Part shown: in pieces, positions 51,758 to 60,984 of the stretch
Numbering within the stretch: position 1 is the stretch's first letter
Layout of the letters: each line of letters opens with the position of its first letter
DNA from: Actinoalloteichus fjordicus
GTDB lineage: Bacteria > Actinomycetota > Actinomycetes > Mycobacteriales > Pseudonocardiaceae
Direction: 5' to 3'
Assembly: GCF_001941625.1 (NCBI RefSeq)
Contig: NZ_CP016076.1
Location: forward strand, 3,348,001 to 3,412,000
DNA: 64,000 nt
Made by a program: the position numbers and the translations under genes
Notes under the pieces: generated by a model
What the model was told of the DNA's origin: nothing
The model's database searches: none
The model's input: only the letters and a program-made list of their open reading frames with translations

Positions 51758-53782
51758 ATGTCTGACCGCTCCACCCTCGCCGAGACACTCCCCGAACTGC
51801 CGGTGCTGCCCGCCGCCGACCTGCCCGGTCGCCTGCAGGCGACCTTCGTCCCCGCCGAGGGTGCCGTGGCGTGGTGGGGCGTGCCGGATCTGCCCGCCGT
51901 GCTCGCGTCCCGCGGCCTGCCTGCCGGGCGGGAGTCGCTCGTGCGGCTGGCCGCGCCGACACGGCAGGCCGGGCCGGCCGTCGTCGGCGCGGCGGTGCCC
52001 GCGCGACTCGCCGATCTCGACCTCGCCCTGCCCGCGTTGCGCCGACTCGACCCGGCCGCCCTCGACGACGGGGTCGGCGCCTCCCTGCATGCCTGGCGCG
52101 AGGCCGCGCTGCTGGTCGACGAGGCACGGACCGAGACTGCCGACGCCGAGTCCGGGTTCGCCGAGTTGGCCGGACGGATGCCTGCTGCCGCGCACGCGGT
52201 GCTCACCCCCGACGGGACCGCGATCGACACGGCGGCCGACCTGCTGGGCCGCTTCAGGCAGGCTGCGGCCACCCTCGTCGACCTGGCCACGGCCGCCGTG
52301 CAGGCGGAGCTGCGCCCCTACCAGGTCGAGGGCGTCGCGTGGCTTCGTTCGCTGGCACCGGTCGAGAACCCGGCGAGCCTGCCTGCGAGAACCGGCGCGG
52401 CGCCGCCGTCTCCCTCGGCCGAGGGTGCCGATCGACAGCGGCCCGGCGGCGGCGTGCTCGCCGACGAGATGGGGCTGGGCAAGACGCTCCAGGCGATCTG
52501 CCTGTTCGCCACCCGACGGTCGACGGGACCGCACCTGGTGGTCTGCCCGACCTCGGTCGTCGGCAACTGGCGTCGTGAACTGGCCAGATTCACTCCGGGC
52601 ACCCCGGTCGTCGCCCACCACGGGTCCCGCCGAGGACTGCAGACCACGCCTGCCGCCGGGACGGTCGTGGTCACCAGCTACAGCGTGCTGCGCTCCGACG
52701 CCGAGGCACTGGCCCGGATCGACTGGGACGTCGTGGTGTTCGACGAGGCACAGCAGATCAAGAACCCCGACACCCGCGCGGCCAGGGCCGCCGCGGCCCT
52801 GCCCGCCACGATCCGGCTCGCGATGACCGGAACCCCGGTGGAGAACCGGCTGGACGAACTCTGGGCGATCCTGCACATCACCAATCCCGGACTGCTGGGC
52901 ACTCGCGCCCGATTCCGGCAGCGGTTCGCGGTGCCGGTCGAACAACGTCGTTCCGCGACGGCCGCCGCGCGCCTGGCCACGCTCATCGCGCCGCACGTCC
53001 TGCGCAGACGCAAGGCGGACGTCGCCGCAGATCTGCCGCCCAAGCTGTACTCGACGGTGGCCTGCACTCTGACCGAGGAGCAGGCGGAGCTGTATCGGGC
53101 TGCCGTGCGGCAGGCCTTCTCCGACGGACTCGGCACGGGCATCGGCCGCCGAGGCCGGGTACTGGCGTTGCTGACGGCGCTCAAACAGATCTGCAACCAC
53201 CCCGCGCAGTACCGTCCTGACGACCGGGCACTGGCGGGTCGATCCGGCAAGTTCGACCGGGCCACCGAGATGCTCGCCGAGATCGTCGAGGACGACGACC
53301 GGGCGCTGGTCTTCACCCAGTACCGGGTGATGGGCGACCTGCTGTCCCGGCACCTGGCCGAGGAGCTGGGCGTCCCGACGGTGCCCTTCCTGCACGGCGG
53401 GTTGAGCGCCGAGCGCCGGGATCAGCTGGTCCACGCTTTCCAGCACGAGGACGACGGACCGCGGGTGCTGCTGTTGAGCCTGCGCGCCGCCGGGTTCGGC
53501 CTGAACCTGACGCGCGCGGGACACGTCGTGCACTACGACCGCTGGTGGAACCCGGCGGTGGAGGACCAGGCCACCGACCGAGCACACCGGATCGGCCGGG
53601 ACCGGGCGCTGGCCGTGCACACCCTGGTCACCGGCGGGACCGTCGAAGACCACATCGCCAGGCTCCACGAGTCCAAGCGGGTCCTCGCCGACGCCGTCGC
53701 GGGCGGCGAGGCCGCGTTGGCTGAGCTGTCCGACGAGGACCTGCACGCCGTCCTCGACCTCGACGAGGAGGTGATCGGCTGA
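51758..53782 (+). CDS. SNF2-family DNA-dependent ATPase
   Basis: 674 aa superfamily 2 translocase. Motif I LADEMGLGKTLQA, Ia HLVVCPTSVVGNW, II VVFDEAQQIKN (DEAQ), III LAMTGTPVENR, IV-V VFTQYRVMGDLLSRHL, and VI with WWNPAVEDQATDRAHRIGR are all present. The N-terminal about 190 residues are a domain usual in actinobacterial SNF2 proteins. It is followed, with 1-bp overlap (TGATG), by a SWIM zinc-finger gene; this pairing is common in bacteria and suggests a DNA- or RNA-remodelling complex. No ribosome site is evident at ATG 51758. Confidence 0.95.
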   Translation: MSDRSTLAETLPELPVLPAADLPGRLQATFVPAEGAVAWWGVPDLPAVLASRGLPAGRESLVRLAAPTRQAGPAVVGAAVPARLADLDLALPALRRLDPAALDDGVGASLHAWREAALLVDEARTETADAESGFAELAGRMPAAAHAVLTPDGTAIDTAADLLGRFRQAAATLVDLATAAVQAELRPYQVEGVAWLRSLAPVENPASLPARTGAAPPSPSAEGADRQRPGGGVLADEMGLGKTLQAICLFATRRSTGPHLVVCPTSVVGNWRRELARFTPGTPVVAHHGSRRGLQTTPAAGTVVVTSYSVLRSDAEALARIDWDVVVFDEAQQIKNPDTRAARAAAALPATIRLAMTGTPVENRLDELWAILHITNPGLLGTRARFRQRFAVPVEQRRSATAAARLATLIAPHVLRRRKADVAADLPPKLYSTVACTLTEEQAELYRAAVRQAFSDGLGTGIGRRGRVLALLTALKQICNHPAQYRPDDRALAGRSGKFDRATEMLAEIVEDDDRALVFTQYRVMGDLLSRHLAEELGVPTVPFLHGGLSAERRDQLVHAFQHEDDGPRVLLLSLRAAGFGLNLTRAGHVVHYDRWWNPAVEDQATDRAHRIGRDRALAVHTLVTGGTVEDHIARLHESKRVLADAVAGGEAALAELSDEDLHAVLDLDEEVIG

Positions 53783-54354
53783 TGAGCGCCGAGTTCGGTG
53801 CCACCGTGTGGGGTCGGGCGTGGTTGCGGACGGTCGAGTCGACCTCGGTCACCACGTCGAACGCCGGACTGCCCAAGGCTCGCAGTCTCGCCAGGAACCA
53901 GGCCGTCGCCGATCTGACCATCGTGACAGGACGGGTGACGGCCGAGGTGCGGGTCAAGGATGTCGGCTACCGCGTCGAGGTGGGCCTGCCCGAATGGAGC
54001 GGGCGAACCCGCGCCGAGGCGGAGCGCCTAGTGGCCGCCGCAGGCGCGCAGCGGGCCACGCTCGCACCAGGTGATCTGCCCGACTCCTTGGAAGCCGACC
54101 TGCGCCGTCACGAGATCGACCTGGCGGTGCACCCGTCGGCCCAGGTCGTCGAGTGCTCCTGCCCGGCGCGCGCACCTCGGTGTGTGCACGTGCTGGCCGT
54201 GCTCTACGCCCTCGTCCAGCGGATCGACGAGGAACCGGCGCTCGCCCTCGTCCTGCGGTCCGCCCACGCCGAGCCCGCCGCAGCGGCGCCTGCGGCCGGG
54301 GCGAATCGAATCCCGCTGACCGACCTCGACCCGGCCCGGTTCTACGGGGACTGA
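53782..54354 (+). CDS. SWIM zinc-finger protein
   Basis: 190 aa. The SWIM motif CxCx(n)CxH is seen as VVECSCPARAPRCVHVLAVL (about residues 119-140), predicting a zinc site for nucleic-acid or protein contact. The N-terminus (FGATVWGRAWLRTVE) is typical of bacterial SWIM partners of SNF2 ATPases. Translationally coupled to the SNF2 gene. A strong hairpin follows 18 bp after its stop. Confidence 0.92.
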   Translation: MSAEFGATVWGRAWLRTVESTSVTTSNAGLPKARSLARNQAVADLTIVTGRVTAEVRVKDVGYRVEVGLPEWSGRTRAEAERLVAAAGAQRATLAPGDLPDSLEADLRRHEIDLAVHPSAQVVECSCPARAPRCVHVLAVLYALVQRIDEEPALALVLRSAHAEPAAAAPAAGANRIPLTDLDPARFYGD

Positions 54355-54371
54355 CTTCTCCGTCGCATCCC

Positions 54372-54417
54372 TGTCCGTCCCCTGCGGTCCGACCCGCGTG
54401 ACCGCAGGGGACGGACA
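54372..54417 (+). terminator. Strong hairpin terminator of the SNF2-SWIM operon
   Basis: Perfect 18-bp arms, TGTCCGTCCCCTGCGGTC and its exact complement, with a 10-nt loop. The longest perfect stem I found in the window. No T-run. Confidence 0.85.
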
Positions 54418-54712
54418 CTCGGACTCCCGTCTCGCGGAACAGGCAGGCGGGTCCGATACGGCGACGATTGTGGAGTCGGCGACGAGACCATGCTCCCGCG
54501 CACGGCGTACTCACACCCGGCGGCACACGGGAAGGCGCACACGTGGTCGACGAGCCGCCGCTGATCAACCCGATGCACCTGCGAGCAGGACAGCGGCAGC
54601 AGCACTGGCACCATCGGGGATCACCGCTCGTCGATCTCAGCGACGACCTCGCCGCCGACCGTGCAGCCAACACCACCCCCTGCACGCGGCCAGCGGAGAC
54701 GGAGGGTTCCCG
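54418..54712. other. Intergenic stretch, no gene confirmed
   Basis: A frame from GTG 54543 (VVDEPPLINPMHLR...) of about 65 codons is the only mildly protein-like one; it has no ribosome site and I do not call it a gene. Confidence 0.35.
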
Positions 54713-55045
54713 TCAGAACACGCAGGTACCGTCCTGGTAATGGCTGTTCGCCTGATAGTCGACGCGCGTGACGATCGGGGATTCCTGCTTGATTCGGGCG
54801 GCAAGTTCTTTGCCCTTTTCGATCCAAATTCGATGCGCCTCAGGGGACGGAAATGCTGAATCCGGCGGGTAAGTTTGATCCAGTGTTGCCTGATACTCGG
54901 CGTCCCACGACGTTACGGCCGCCGCGAGATCATCGGATAGTCCAAGGTAGGCCGCAGCCTCCTCAACAGTGAAGTTCCCGTACTCTCCCTCCATCTCGAA
55001 GTAGAAGGGGCCTTCCGCGTAGCCCACCAGGACTGATAGTTCCAT
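54713..55045 (-). CDS. Small acidic protein, possible immunity protein
   Basis: 110 aa, strongly acidic in its N-terminal part (FEMEGEYGNFTVEEAAAYLG), all-soluble. I recognise no family. Its base composition is markedly lower in GC than its neighbours, as is the gene just upstream on the same strand (47-bp gap). Position after a toxin-like gene, acidity and size suggest an immunity protein, which is inference only. Confidence 0.6.
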   Translation of the reverse strand: MELSVLVGYAEGPFYFEMEGEYGNFTVEEAAAYLGLSDDLAAAVTSWDAEYQATLDQTYPPDSAFPSPEAHRIWIEKGKELAARIKQESPIVTRVDYQANSHYQDGTCVF

Positions 55046-55092
55046 GATTAGTTCTCATTCTTCTTGGCTGAAATTAGTGCAACTTTGTTTCG

Positions 55093-55542
55093 CTAGGTGA
55101 CGGGTAGGGCTGTGACGATGTATCCGTTGGGGCTGATAAAGATGGCGATCTGTCGTCGCGGGGTCCCGTCGAAATCCACCTCGTACACCTCCTTGTCCAC
55201 CATGTGGCCGATGAGTCTGCCACGTTCAATGCCCGCGAAAATCAGATCGACGACACGTGCCGCCGGGACCGCTTCCCGCTCAAAGAATTTGCGCCGATTT
55301 GGTCGGAGAATATGCGCTTTCCCTGACGTGTCAATTCGACCCTCCGCCAGCCAGACCAGGTAGCCGTCCTGATGACGTCCCACGTGGACGACCTTCTCCG
55401 GGCTGATCTTGATTCCGTTGCGGCGGAGTTCGGCGATGGCCGCGTCGGCCTGGAGGGTGGCCTGGCGGGCTTGGGTGAGTAGGGCGTGCGCCTGGCGGAG
55501 CTGGGCGATCACCTCGGTGACCGACGATTCACGACTCCTCAC
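55093..55542 (-). CDS. Possible small polymorphic-toxin-like protein
   Basis: About 149 aa. An N-terminal helical hairpin (VTEVIAQLRQAHALLTQARQ...) like the short helical domains in front of actinobacterial variable toxins is followed by a basic, compact C-terminal domain ending VYEVDFDGTPRRQIAIFISP and NGYIVTALPVT, which resembles small RNase-type toxin domains ending in a similar strand. The start is uncertain: GTG 55542 is the best guess, and no ribosome site is clear. Lower GC than neighbours. No secretion gene adjacent. Confidence 0.45.
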   Translation of the reverse strand: MRSRESSVTEVIAQLRQAHALLTQARQATLQADAAIAELRRNGIKISPEKVVHVGRHQDGYLVWLAEGRIDTSGKAHILRPNRRKFFEREAVPAARVVDLIFAGIERGRLIGHMVDKEVYEVDFDGTPRRQIAIFISPNGYIVTALPVT

Positions 55543-55962
55543 TGTGTGTGTTCGACCATGGTGACGGACCAGCGCCTCGTGGTCGAATGAGTTCTCGTCA
55601 GGATGTCCGGACGCCGTCAGGCGTGGCGGCGTGCCTTGCGTGTTTTGGGACCAGGTGTAGGCAGCGCGGGCCATGTCGCGCGTCCAGATCGAGATCAGCC
55701 ACGCTCCTGGTCTCTTCGGCCTCCGCGACATCGAGAACCGCGCAGGCGGCACCCTGGGGCGTCTTCGGTGCGCTTGTTGCCTGGATCAAGGCCGACAGGG
55801 CTGCGCTGGCATGCCCGCGCCGACCCGATCTCCCCGAGCCGCGAACCGCGATCGGGACTTCTCGCATCTGCGATGTGCCTCGTCAGGTCGGTGCCTGCCG
55901 CGAACCTCGCGCCCCGAGGGAGAACCTGTCGGCTACGGCTCCGCCGACCAGGCCTGCCCGAG
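55543..55962. other. Intergenic stretch, no gene seen
   Basis: Upstream of the toxin-like gene, up to the end of the MerR gene. Overlapping frames on both strands have no start signals. Confidence 0.4.
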
Positions 55963-56397
55963 TCAGCGCGGTACGGGCTGCCGACGTCGCGAGCCCGCCG
56001 TCACCTCGTCTATCGAGTCGCAGTCGTACACCGCAGAAGGGTCCGTCTCGGCCGTGGCGGTGATGATCTCGGTGAGGATCGCGCGGGCGTCGCTCAGCTC
56101 GTCGATCTGGCCGGTGATGCGGTCGCGCTCCCGGCTCAGCTCCACGGCCAGTTCGGAGCAGCCGGGCACCAGCAGGTCGCCGTCGACGACCATGCAGGGC
56201 AGCACCTCGGCGATGATCGTCGTGTTGAGCCCGGCGGCGAGCAGCGTGCGGATGCGTCGCACCACCTCGACGTCGGACTCCGCGTACTCGCGATAGCCGC
56301 TGGGCCGCCGCTGCGGCTCCAACAGTTTCTGCTGCTCGTAATAGCGCAGTGACCGCTCGCTGACGCCGGTGCGGCGGGACAGCTCCCCGATGCGCAT
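55963..56397 (-). CDS. MerR-family transcriptional regulator
   Basis: 144 aa. MRIGELSRRTGVSERSLRYYEQQ is the classic MerR helix-turn-helix, followed by LEPQRRPSGYREYAESDVEVVRRI (wing) and a dimerisation helix with two cysteines (CMVVDG, GCSELAV). ATG 56397 is set by the motif. Divergent from the imine-reductase-like gene at 56457, with a near-perfect palindrome in between, so it probably controls that gene. Confidence 0.93.
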   Translation of the reverse strand: MRIGELSRRTGVSERSLRYYEQQKLLEPQRRPSGYREYAESDVEVVRRIRTLLAAGLNTTIIAEVLPCMVVDGDLLVPGCSELAVELSRERDRITGQIDELSDARAILTEIITATAETDPSAVYDCDSIDEVTAGSRRRQPVPR

Positions 56398-56417
56398 GTG
56401 ACCTCCGACATCCCGAG

Positions 56418-56449
56418 TGGACTCTGACATCGATGTCAAAGTCTAGCGT
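56418..56449 (+). promoter_or_regulatory. MerR-type promoter/operator of imine-reductase-like gene 2
   Basis: A 24-bp palindrome with one mismatch (GACTCTGACAT / ATGTCAAAGTC arms, 56420-56443) sits between TGGACT (56418-56423) and TAGCGT (56444-56449), a 20-bp spacer. Long spacers containing the dyad are the hallmark of MerR-activated promoters. The -10 is 7 nt before GTG 56457, so the transcript is probably leaderless. Confidence 0.65.
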
Positions 56450-56456
56450 CGCCGCC

Positions 56457-57368
56457 GTGACCGACCTTCACGCGACCACCGACATCGCTGCCGTCCAGAC
56501 CGCCGCCACCGACCGCGTACCCGTCACGATCCTCGGCCTCGGCCCGATGGGTCGGGCCCTGGCCGGAGCCTTCCTGGCCGCAGGCCACCCCACGACCGTC
56601 TGGAACCGCTCACCAGGCAAGGAGGGCGACCTGATCTCCCGAGGGGCCGTCCGCGCCGCCACCGCAGCCGACGCGGCGGCGGCGAGTCCGCTGGTGATCG
56701 TCTGCGTGCTGGACTACGACGCCGTGCACGCCATTCTGGGCACCGTCGGCGACGCCCTGCGGGGACGCACCCTGGTGAACCTCACCGCGGACTCGCCCGC
56801 CCGCGCCCGCGAGACGGCAGACTGGGCCGCCGAACACGGCGTCGACTACCTGGACGGGTCGATCATGACCCCGACCACCACCATCGGCGGTCCCTCCGCC
56901 AGCGTGCTCTACAGCGGACCGACGGAGACCTACACGCGCTGGGCGCCGACGCTGGCCCACCTCGGCGGCGCGGCGAACCATCTCGGCACCGACCCCGGCC
57001 GGGCGGCCGCTCACGACATCGCCCTGCTGGACTTCTTCTGGACCTCGATGCACGGCCTCGTCCACGCGCTCGCACTCGCCAGGGCGGAGGGCATCACGGC
57101 GGCCGAACTCGCGCCGCACGCCAAGGGGATCAGCGCGATCCTGCCCGACATCATCGACCACTATGCCGCGCAGATCACCGCAGGAGAGAATCCCGAGGAG
57201 GACGCCATCCTCGCCTCTGCGACGACGAGCATCAGCCACATCATCCATACCGCGCGTGCCCATGGCCTGGACACCAGCGCGCTCGACACCACGACCGCAC
57301 ATTTCCGGCGGGCGCTCGACACGGGACGCGACGTCGTCGCAGCGATGAGCAACTCGACGACGGACTGA
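56457..57368 (+). CDS. Imine reductase-like NADPH oxidoreductase (copy 2)
   Basis: About 303 aa, same family as the gene at 39231: GLGPMGRALAGAFLAAGH, TTVWNRSPGKEGD, VNLTADSPARA, YLDGSIMTPTT. GTG 56457 is chosen from the -10 position; ATG 56433 lies inside the operator. MerR-controlled, so inducible by an unknown signal. Substrate unknown. Confidence 0.87.
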   Translation: MTDLHATTDIAAVQTAATDRVPVTILGLGPMGRALAGAFLAAGHPTTVWNRSPGKEGDLISRGAVRAATAADAAAASPLVIVCVLDYDAVHAILGTVGDALRGRTLVNLTADSPARARETADWAAEHGVDYLDGSIMTPTTTIGGPSASVLYSGPTETYTRWAPTLAHLGGAANHLGTDPGRAAAHDIALLDFFWTSMHGLVHALALARAEGITAAELAPHAKGISAILPDIIDHYAAQITAGENPEEDAILASATTSISHIIHTARAHGLDTSALDTTTAHFRRALDTGRDVVAAMSNSTTD

Positions 57369-57462
57369 GACCGGGCGACGGGCGTGGGCCGGTCTCATCG
57401 GCCGTGCCCTGTCGGGCCTGCTCCGACGAACGGACTGCCTCGCGAGCGGGTGTCTCAGTCGA

Positions 57463-58056
57463 TCAGGCCTGCATCGGCGCGGGGTCCACACCCGCCTCGG
57501 TCCACGCCCGCGTCAGGATTTCCTGCACCGTCTCCTCCGGTGTCTGTCGTGAGGTGTCCAGCCACAGGCCCAGTCTGGGAGTCTCCGCGCGGAACAGCCG
57601 ATCCAGCTCCTCGACGCCCCAGGCCGGGCCGTAGGCGGTCTTGCCCCGGCCCGCCTCACGATCGGCGATCGAGGCGACGTCGGGGGCGAGCACCACCAGG
57701 AACAACGGCCTGCTGTGGACGGCGGCGAGCAGCCGAGGCAGCTCCTCGCCGATGACGATGTCCTGCGCGACGACGGCGAATCCCGCTCGCACGTATTCGT
57801 CGGCCACCGAGGCGGTCAACCGATGCCGGAGCCGCAGCTGTTCCAGCGCTGCGGGCTCGGCATCGGGCGTCATCTCGCGTCGCCCGGCGACGATCATCTT
57901 GCGGAACAGGTCTCCGCGCAGGTGGACCGCGCGGGGCAGTCGCTCGGCCAGCAGTTGGGCCACCGTGGACTTGCCTGCCGCCTGGACGCCGGTGATCAGC
58001 ACGACGGCGGGTGTCCCCTGCTCCAGCGGGCTGGGCGGAGTCGGATCGACGGTCAT
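57463..58056 (-). CDS. P-loop kinase-like protein
   Basis: 197 aa. N-terminal Walker A LITGVQAAGKSTVAQLLAERL, then a helical lid and VVAQDIVIG. Resembles chloramphenicol-phosphotransferase-like and related small-molecule or nucleoside kinases of the AAA_33/zeta-like group. The target is unknown. ATG 58056 has GAGGA 4 nt upstream. Confidence 0.8.
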   Translation of the reverse strand: MTVDPTPPSPLEQGTPAVVLITGVQAAGKSTVAQLLAERLPRAVHLRGDLFRKMIVAGRREMTPDAEPAALEQLRLRHRLTASVADEYVRAGFAVVAQDIVIGEELPRLLAAVHSRPLFLVVLAPDVASIADREAGRGKTAYGPAWGVEELDRLFRAETPRLGLWLDTSRQTPEETVQEILTRAWTEAGVDPAPMQA

Positions 58057-58277
58057 GACGTCCTCGTCTTCTGGTGGTCGTGCGGGTGCTTCGGTTGGGA
58101 CCGGACGGCACGAGGCGCGACGTCCGTCACGACGCCGTCCGGCTGAGCCTGGACCCTAGCCGGCCGTTCCGCATCGATGCACTCGGATTCTCGCCGGCAG
58201 ACCGGTGTCCACACGAGACGGCCTGCCGTACGAGACCGCCCTCGGAACGGACGGCGTGGCACGTCGCGGATCACAGG

Positions 58278-59960
58278 TCACTCCGCCTGCGATCCGATCT
58301 CGCCGGTGTGTCGGTCGACGATCGCGCCGGCCGCGACGGAGGCGGGCAGCGCGCCGTAGGAACGGCCTCCCCCGTCGAGTCGGCTGCCGCAGAACGCGTC
58401 GGACACCTCGGCGGGGGCATGACGGACGAGTAAGGCGCCCTGGAGGGCCAGCGCAAGCCGTTCCGTCAAGGTGCGGGCCTGCCGCTGCGCCTCGGCCGGG
58501 TCGGCGGGCAGCCCGATCAGATCCCGGCGCACCAGGTCCAGGTGGGCATCGAGCCGCGGATTTCCGCCCCTGGCGAGGTCCACTTCGGCGAGGAACGCCT
58601 CGCCGGTCTCGGGAGTTCGGGTCAGCGCACGCAGCACGTCGAGACAGATGACGTTTCCGGAGCCCTCCCAGATCGAGGTCAGCGGCTGCTCCCGGTAGGC
58701 ACGGGCCAGCGGGAAGTTCTCGCAGTAGCCGTTGCCGCCCAGGACCTCCATCGCCTCGAAGGCGTGAGCCGGTCCGCGTCGACAGACCCAGTACTTCAGC
58801 ACGGCGGTGCCCAGCCTGCGGAGCTGCCGGTCCTGCTCGGACGCGTCGACGTCGTAGGCGCGTGCCAGGCGCAGCAGCCCGGCAGTGGCGGCCTCCGACT
58901 CCACACACAGATCGGCCAGCACCGACGTCATCAGCGGCTGGTCCACCAGCGCGGCACCGAAGGCGCGTCGGTGGCGGGCGTGATGGCAGGCCTCCACCAC
59001 CGCGCGTCGCATGAGCGCCGCCGTGCCGCCGACGCAGTCGAGCCTCGTGTGGTTGACCATCTCGATGATGGTGCGCACGCCGGCACCAGGCTCGCCGACC
59101 AGCCGGGCCCACGCGCGGTCGAACTCGACCTCGCTGGAGGCGTTGGACCTGTTGCCCAGCTTGTCCTTCAGCCGTTGCAGCCGCAGCGTGTTGCGGGTGC
59201 CGTCGGGCAGCACCCGAGGGAGCAGGAAGCAGGTGGGGCCCGCGTCGGTCTGGGCCAGGACGAGGAAGGCGTCCGACATCGGGGCCGAGAAGAACCATTT
59301 GTGCCCGGTGAGCTGGTATTCGCCTTCGCCATGGAGCGGTCGGGCGCGGGTGATGTTGGACCGGACGTCCGAGCCGCCTTGGCGCTCGGTCATCCCCATG
59401 CCCATCAGCACGCCGGGCTTGTCGGCGGCCGGCCGCAGTTCCGGGTCGTAGTCCAACGATGTGAGCCGAGGCTCCCACTCGGCGGCCAGGTCCGGCTGAG
59501 CGCGCAGCGCGGGCACCGCGGCGTGGGTCATGGTGATCGGGCAGGCATGACCCGACTCGGTCTGGGCGAGCAGCAGGTGCACCGCCGACCGCGCGACGTG
59601 TGCGCCGGGGCGGGCCGCTCGCCAGGACAGGGCATGCGCGCCGAGGCCCACGGCGCCGGTCATCACCTGGTGGTAGGCCGGGTCGTACTCGACCTCGTCG
59701 ACGCGGTGACCGACCCGGTCGTGGGTGTGCAGCCGAGGCGGCCGTTCCTCGGCGCGGTCGGCCCATGCGTGGAACCGTGCCGATCCGGCGAGCCTGCCCG
59801 CCTCGCCGAGGTGCTCCTGCGCCCAGTCGGCCGAGTATCGGGACACCGCTTCTCGCAGCGGCACGTTGGCGGCGAACTCGTCGACGTCGATGCGGGGCGG
59901 CGTCTGATTGCGGACCTCGCGGGCAGCGTCGAGGTCGGCTGAGGTGGAGGCGGCGGGCAC
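58278..59960 (-). CDS. Acyl-CoA dehydrogenase, AidB-like
   Basis: 560 aa flavoprotein. MGMGMTERQGGSDVRSNIT and GHKWFFSAPMSDAFLVLAQT are FAD/substrate segments; MEVLGGNGYCENFPLARAYREQPLTSIWEGSGNV is the C-terminal signature of AidB/isovaleryl-CoA-dehydrogenase-like proteins. AidB in E. coli is linked to alkylation response; many actinobacterial relatives have unknown acyl substrates. GTG 59960 is chosen because GAGGAG lies 5 nt upstream; ATG 59999 would add 13 residues. Confidence 0.9.
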   Translation of the reverse strand: MPAASTSADLDAAREVRNQTPPRIDVDEFAANVPLREAVSRYSADWAQEHLGEAGRLAGSARFHAWADRAEERPPRLHTHDRVGHRVDEVEYDPAYHQVMTGAVGLGAHALSWRAARPGAHVARSAVHLLLAQTESGHACPITMTHAAVPALRAQPDLAAEWEPRLTSLDYDPELRPAADKPGVLMGMGMTERQGGSDVRSNITRARPLHGEGEYQLTGHKWFFSAPMSDAFLVLAQTDAGPTCFLLPRVLPDGTRNTLRLQRLKDKLGNRSNASSEVEFDRAWARLVGEPGAGVRTIIEMVNHTRLDCVGGTAALMRRAVVEACHHARHRRAFGAALVDQPLMTSVLADLCVESEAATAGLLRLARAYDVDASEQDRQLRRLGTAVLKYWVCRRGPAHAFEAMEVLGGNGYCENFPLARAYREQPLTSIWEGSGNVICLDVLRALTRTPETGEAFLAEVDLARGGNPRLDAHLDLVRRDLIGLPADPAEAQRQARTLTERLALALQGALLVRHAPAEVSDAFCGSRLDGGGRSYGALPASVAAGAIVDRHTGEIGSQAE

Positions 59961-60042
59961 GGGATCTCCTCGAACGTCGGCGGTCGCGGTGCCCGCCATC
60001 CTGCCCTGCTCAGAACCGGAATGATCGATCCGACCGTGCGAC

Positions 60043-60303
60043 TCAGCGGATTCGACAGGCCTCGGCCGCCTCCCGCCCGGACATGAAGGGACCCAACAAC
60101 TCTCGGCATCGCTCGGCGGTGGTCGTTCCCGCATCGCAGGCGATCGCGGCCGTCCGCTCGTCGACGCCGCGGGTGACGGCGAAGGCGACGCAGTCGTGCA
60201 CGTCCTCGATCGCCGAGACCGGCGTCGCCGCTGCCGTCCCGAGCAGCAGCACCAACATCGACGCAGGCAGCATGCCCGGCGTCCCGCTCGTCTTCCTGAC
60301 CAT
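60043..60303 (-). CDS. Small secreted cysteine-containing protein
   Basis: 86 aa. Signal peptide (GMLPASMLVLLLGTAAATPVSA, cleavage probably after VSA), mature part about 60 residues with four Cys (HDC, IACD, RCREL, EACR), which could form two disulfides. GAGGGG 8 nt upstream of ATG 60303. Function unknown. Confidence 0.6.
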   Translation of the reverse strand: MVRKTSGTPGMLPASMLVLLLGTAAATPVSAIEDVHDCVAFAVTRGVDERTAAIACDAGTTTAERCRELLGPFMSGREAAEACRIR

Positions 60304-60984
60304 GTCGCGCACCCCTCGACTCGGCACGGTGGGCGCCGTACGGGCGTGCTGGGCGGCGAGTGGACTCGACGACGTCCGGCCGCAGGCCGCCGTACCGGCG
60401 TGGAGTGCAGTGCATCGCGCGTCGGGGTCGACACGCCAGCAGGATCACTCCGCTGCTCCGCGGTTCCACCACTTCGGGCCGGGAACATTCTCCCGTCGGC
60501 GCACTGAACCGTCCGTCGGGTGCGGATCGTCGCGGCAGGCGGTGCCGGGTCGTGGTCGCTGCACCACAAACCGGCATGGGCGGCAGTCGCTACGCCGCAG
60601 CCTGCGGAGTCGACGGCTCGGGGTGGAACCCGCTCGACGCGATCGCGCGTGACGTACATGTCCCACCGTAGCGAGATGAGCGCTGCGGCCCAGGTCGCCT
60701 TCTGAGTCCACCGACGGTCCGAGGGTTCTCCGGTCGTCAACCCGAACGACCTGGCCGAGCTCTATGCGGGCAGGGCCGACCTCGTCGCGCCGGCCGGGCA
60801 CGGGATGCCTCCCGCCGGGCGGACGCCGAACCGCTGGATACATCGAGCAGCCGGCGGGAATGTGATCGTTCTTGCCGCCTGCCGTCGGCGCGAGGTCTCC
60901 ACAGGGCTGGGGCGCGACGGTCGCCCGTCGGCGTAGGTCAGGGTCTCGGCGACTGCCTCGCCATGGCGGTTCCCGCCGGTGAGG
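60304..60984. other. Intergenic stretch, no gene seen
   Basis: About 680 bp between the small secreted gene and the MarR gene, on either strand only frames of Arg-rich nonsense. I see no RNA gene or repeat. Confidence 0.5.

Noticed and set aside
54543-54740. Frame VVDEPPLINPMHLR... as a gene
   Set aside because: No ribosome site; sits between a terminator and a convergent gene; product not recognisable.
60304-60984. Possible small RNA or gene in the 680-bp gap
   Set aside because: No promoter-terminator pair and no conserved-looking frame could be seen.
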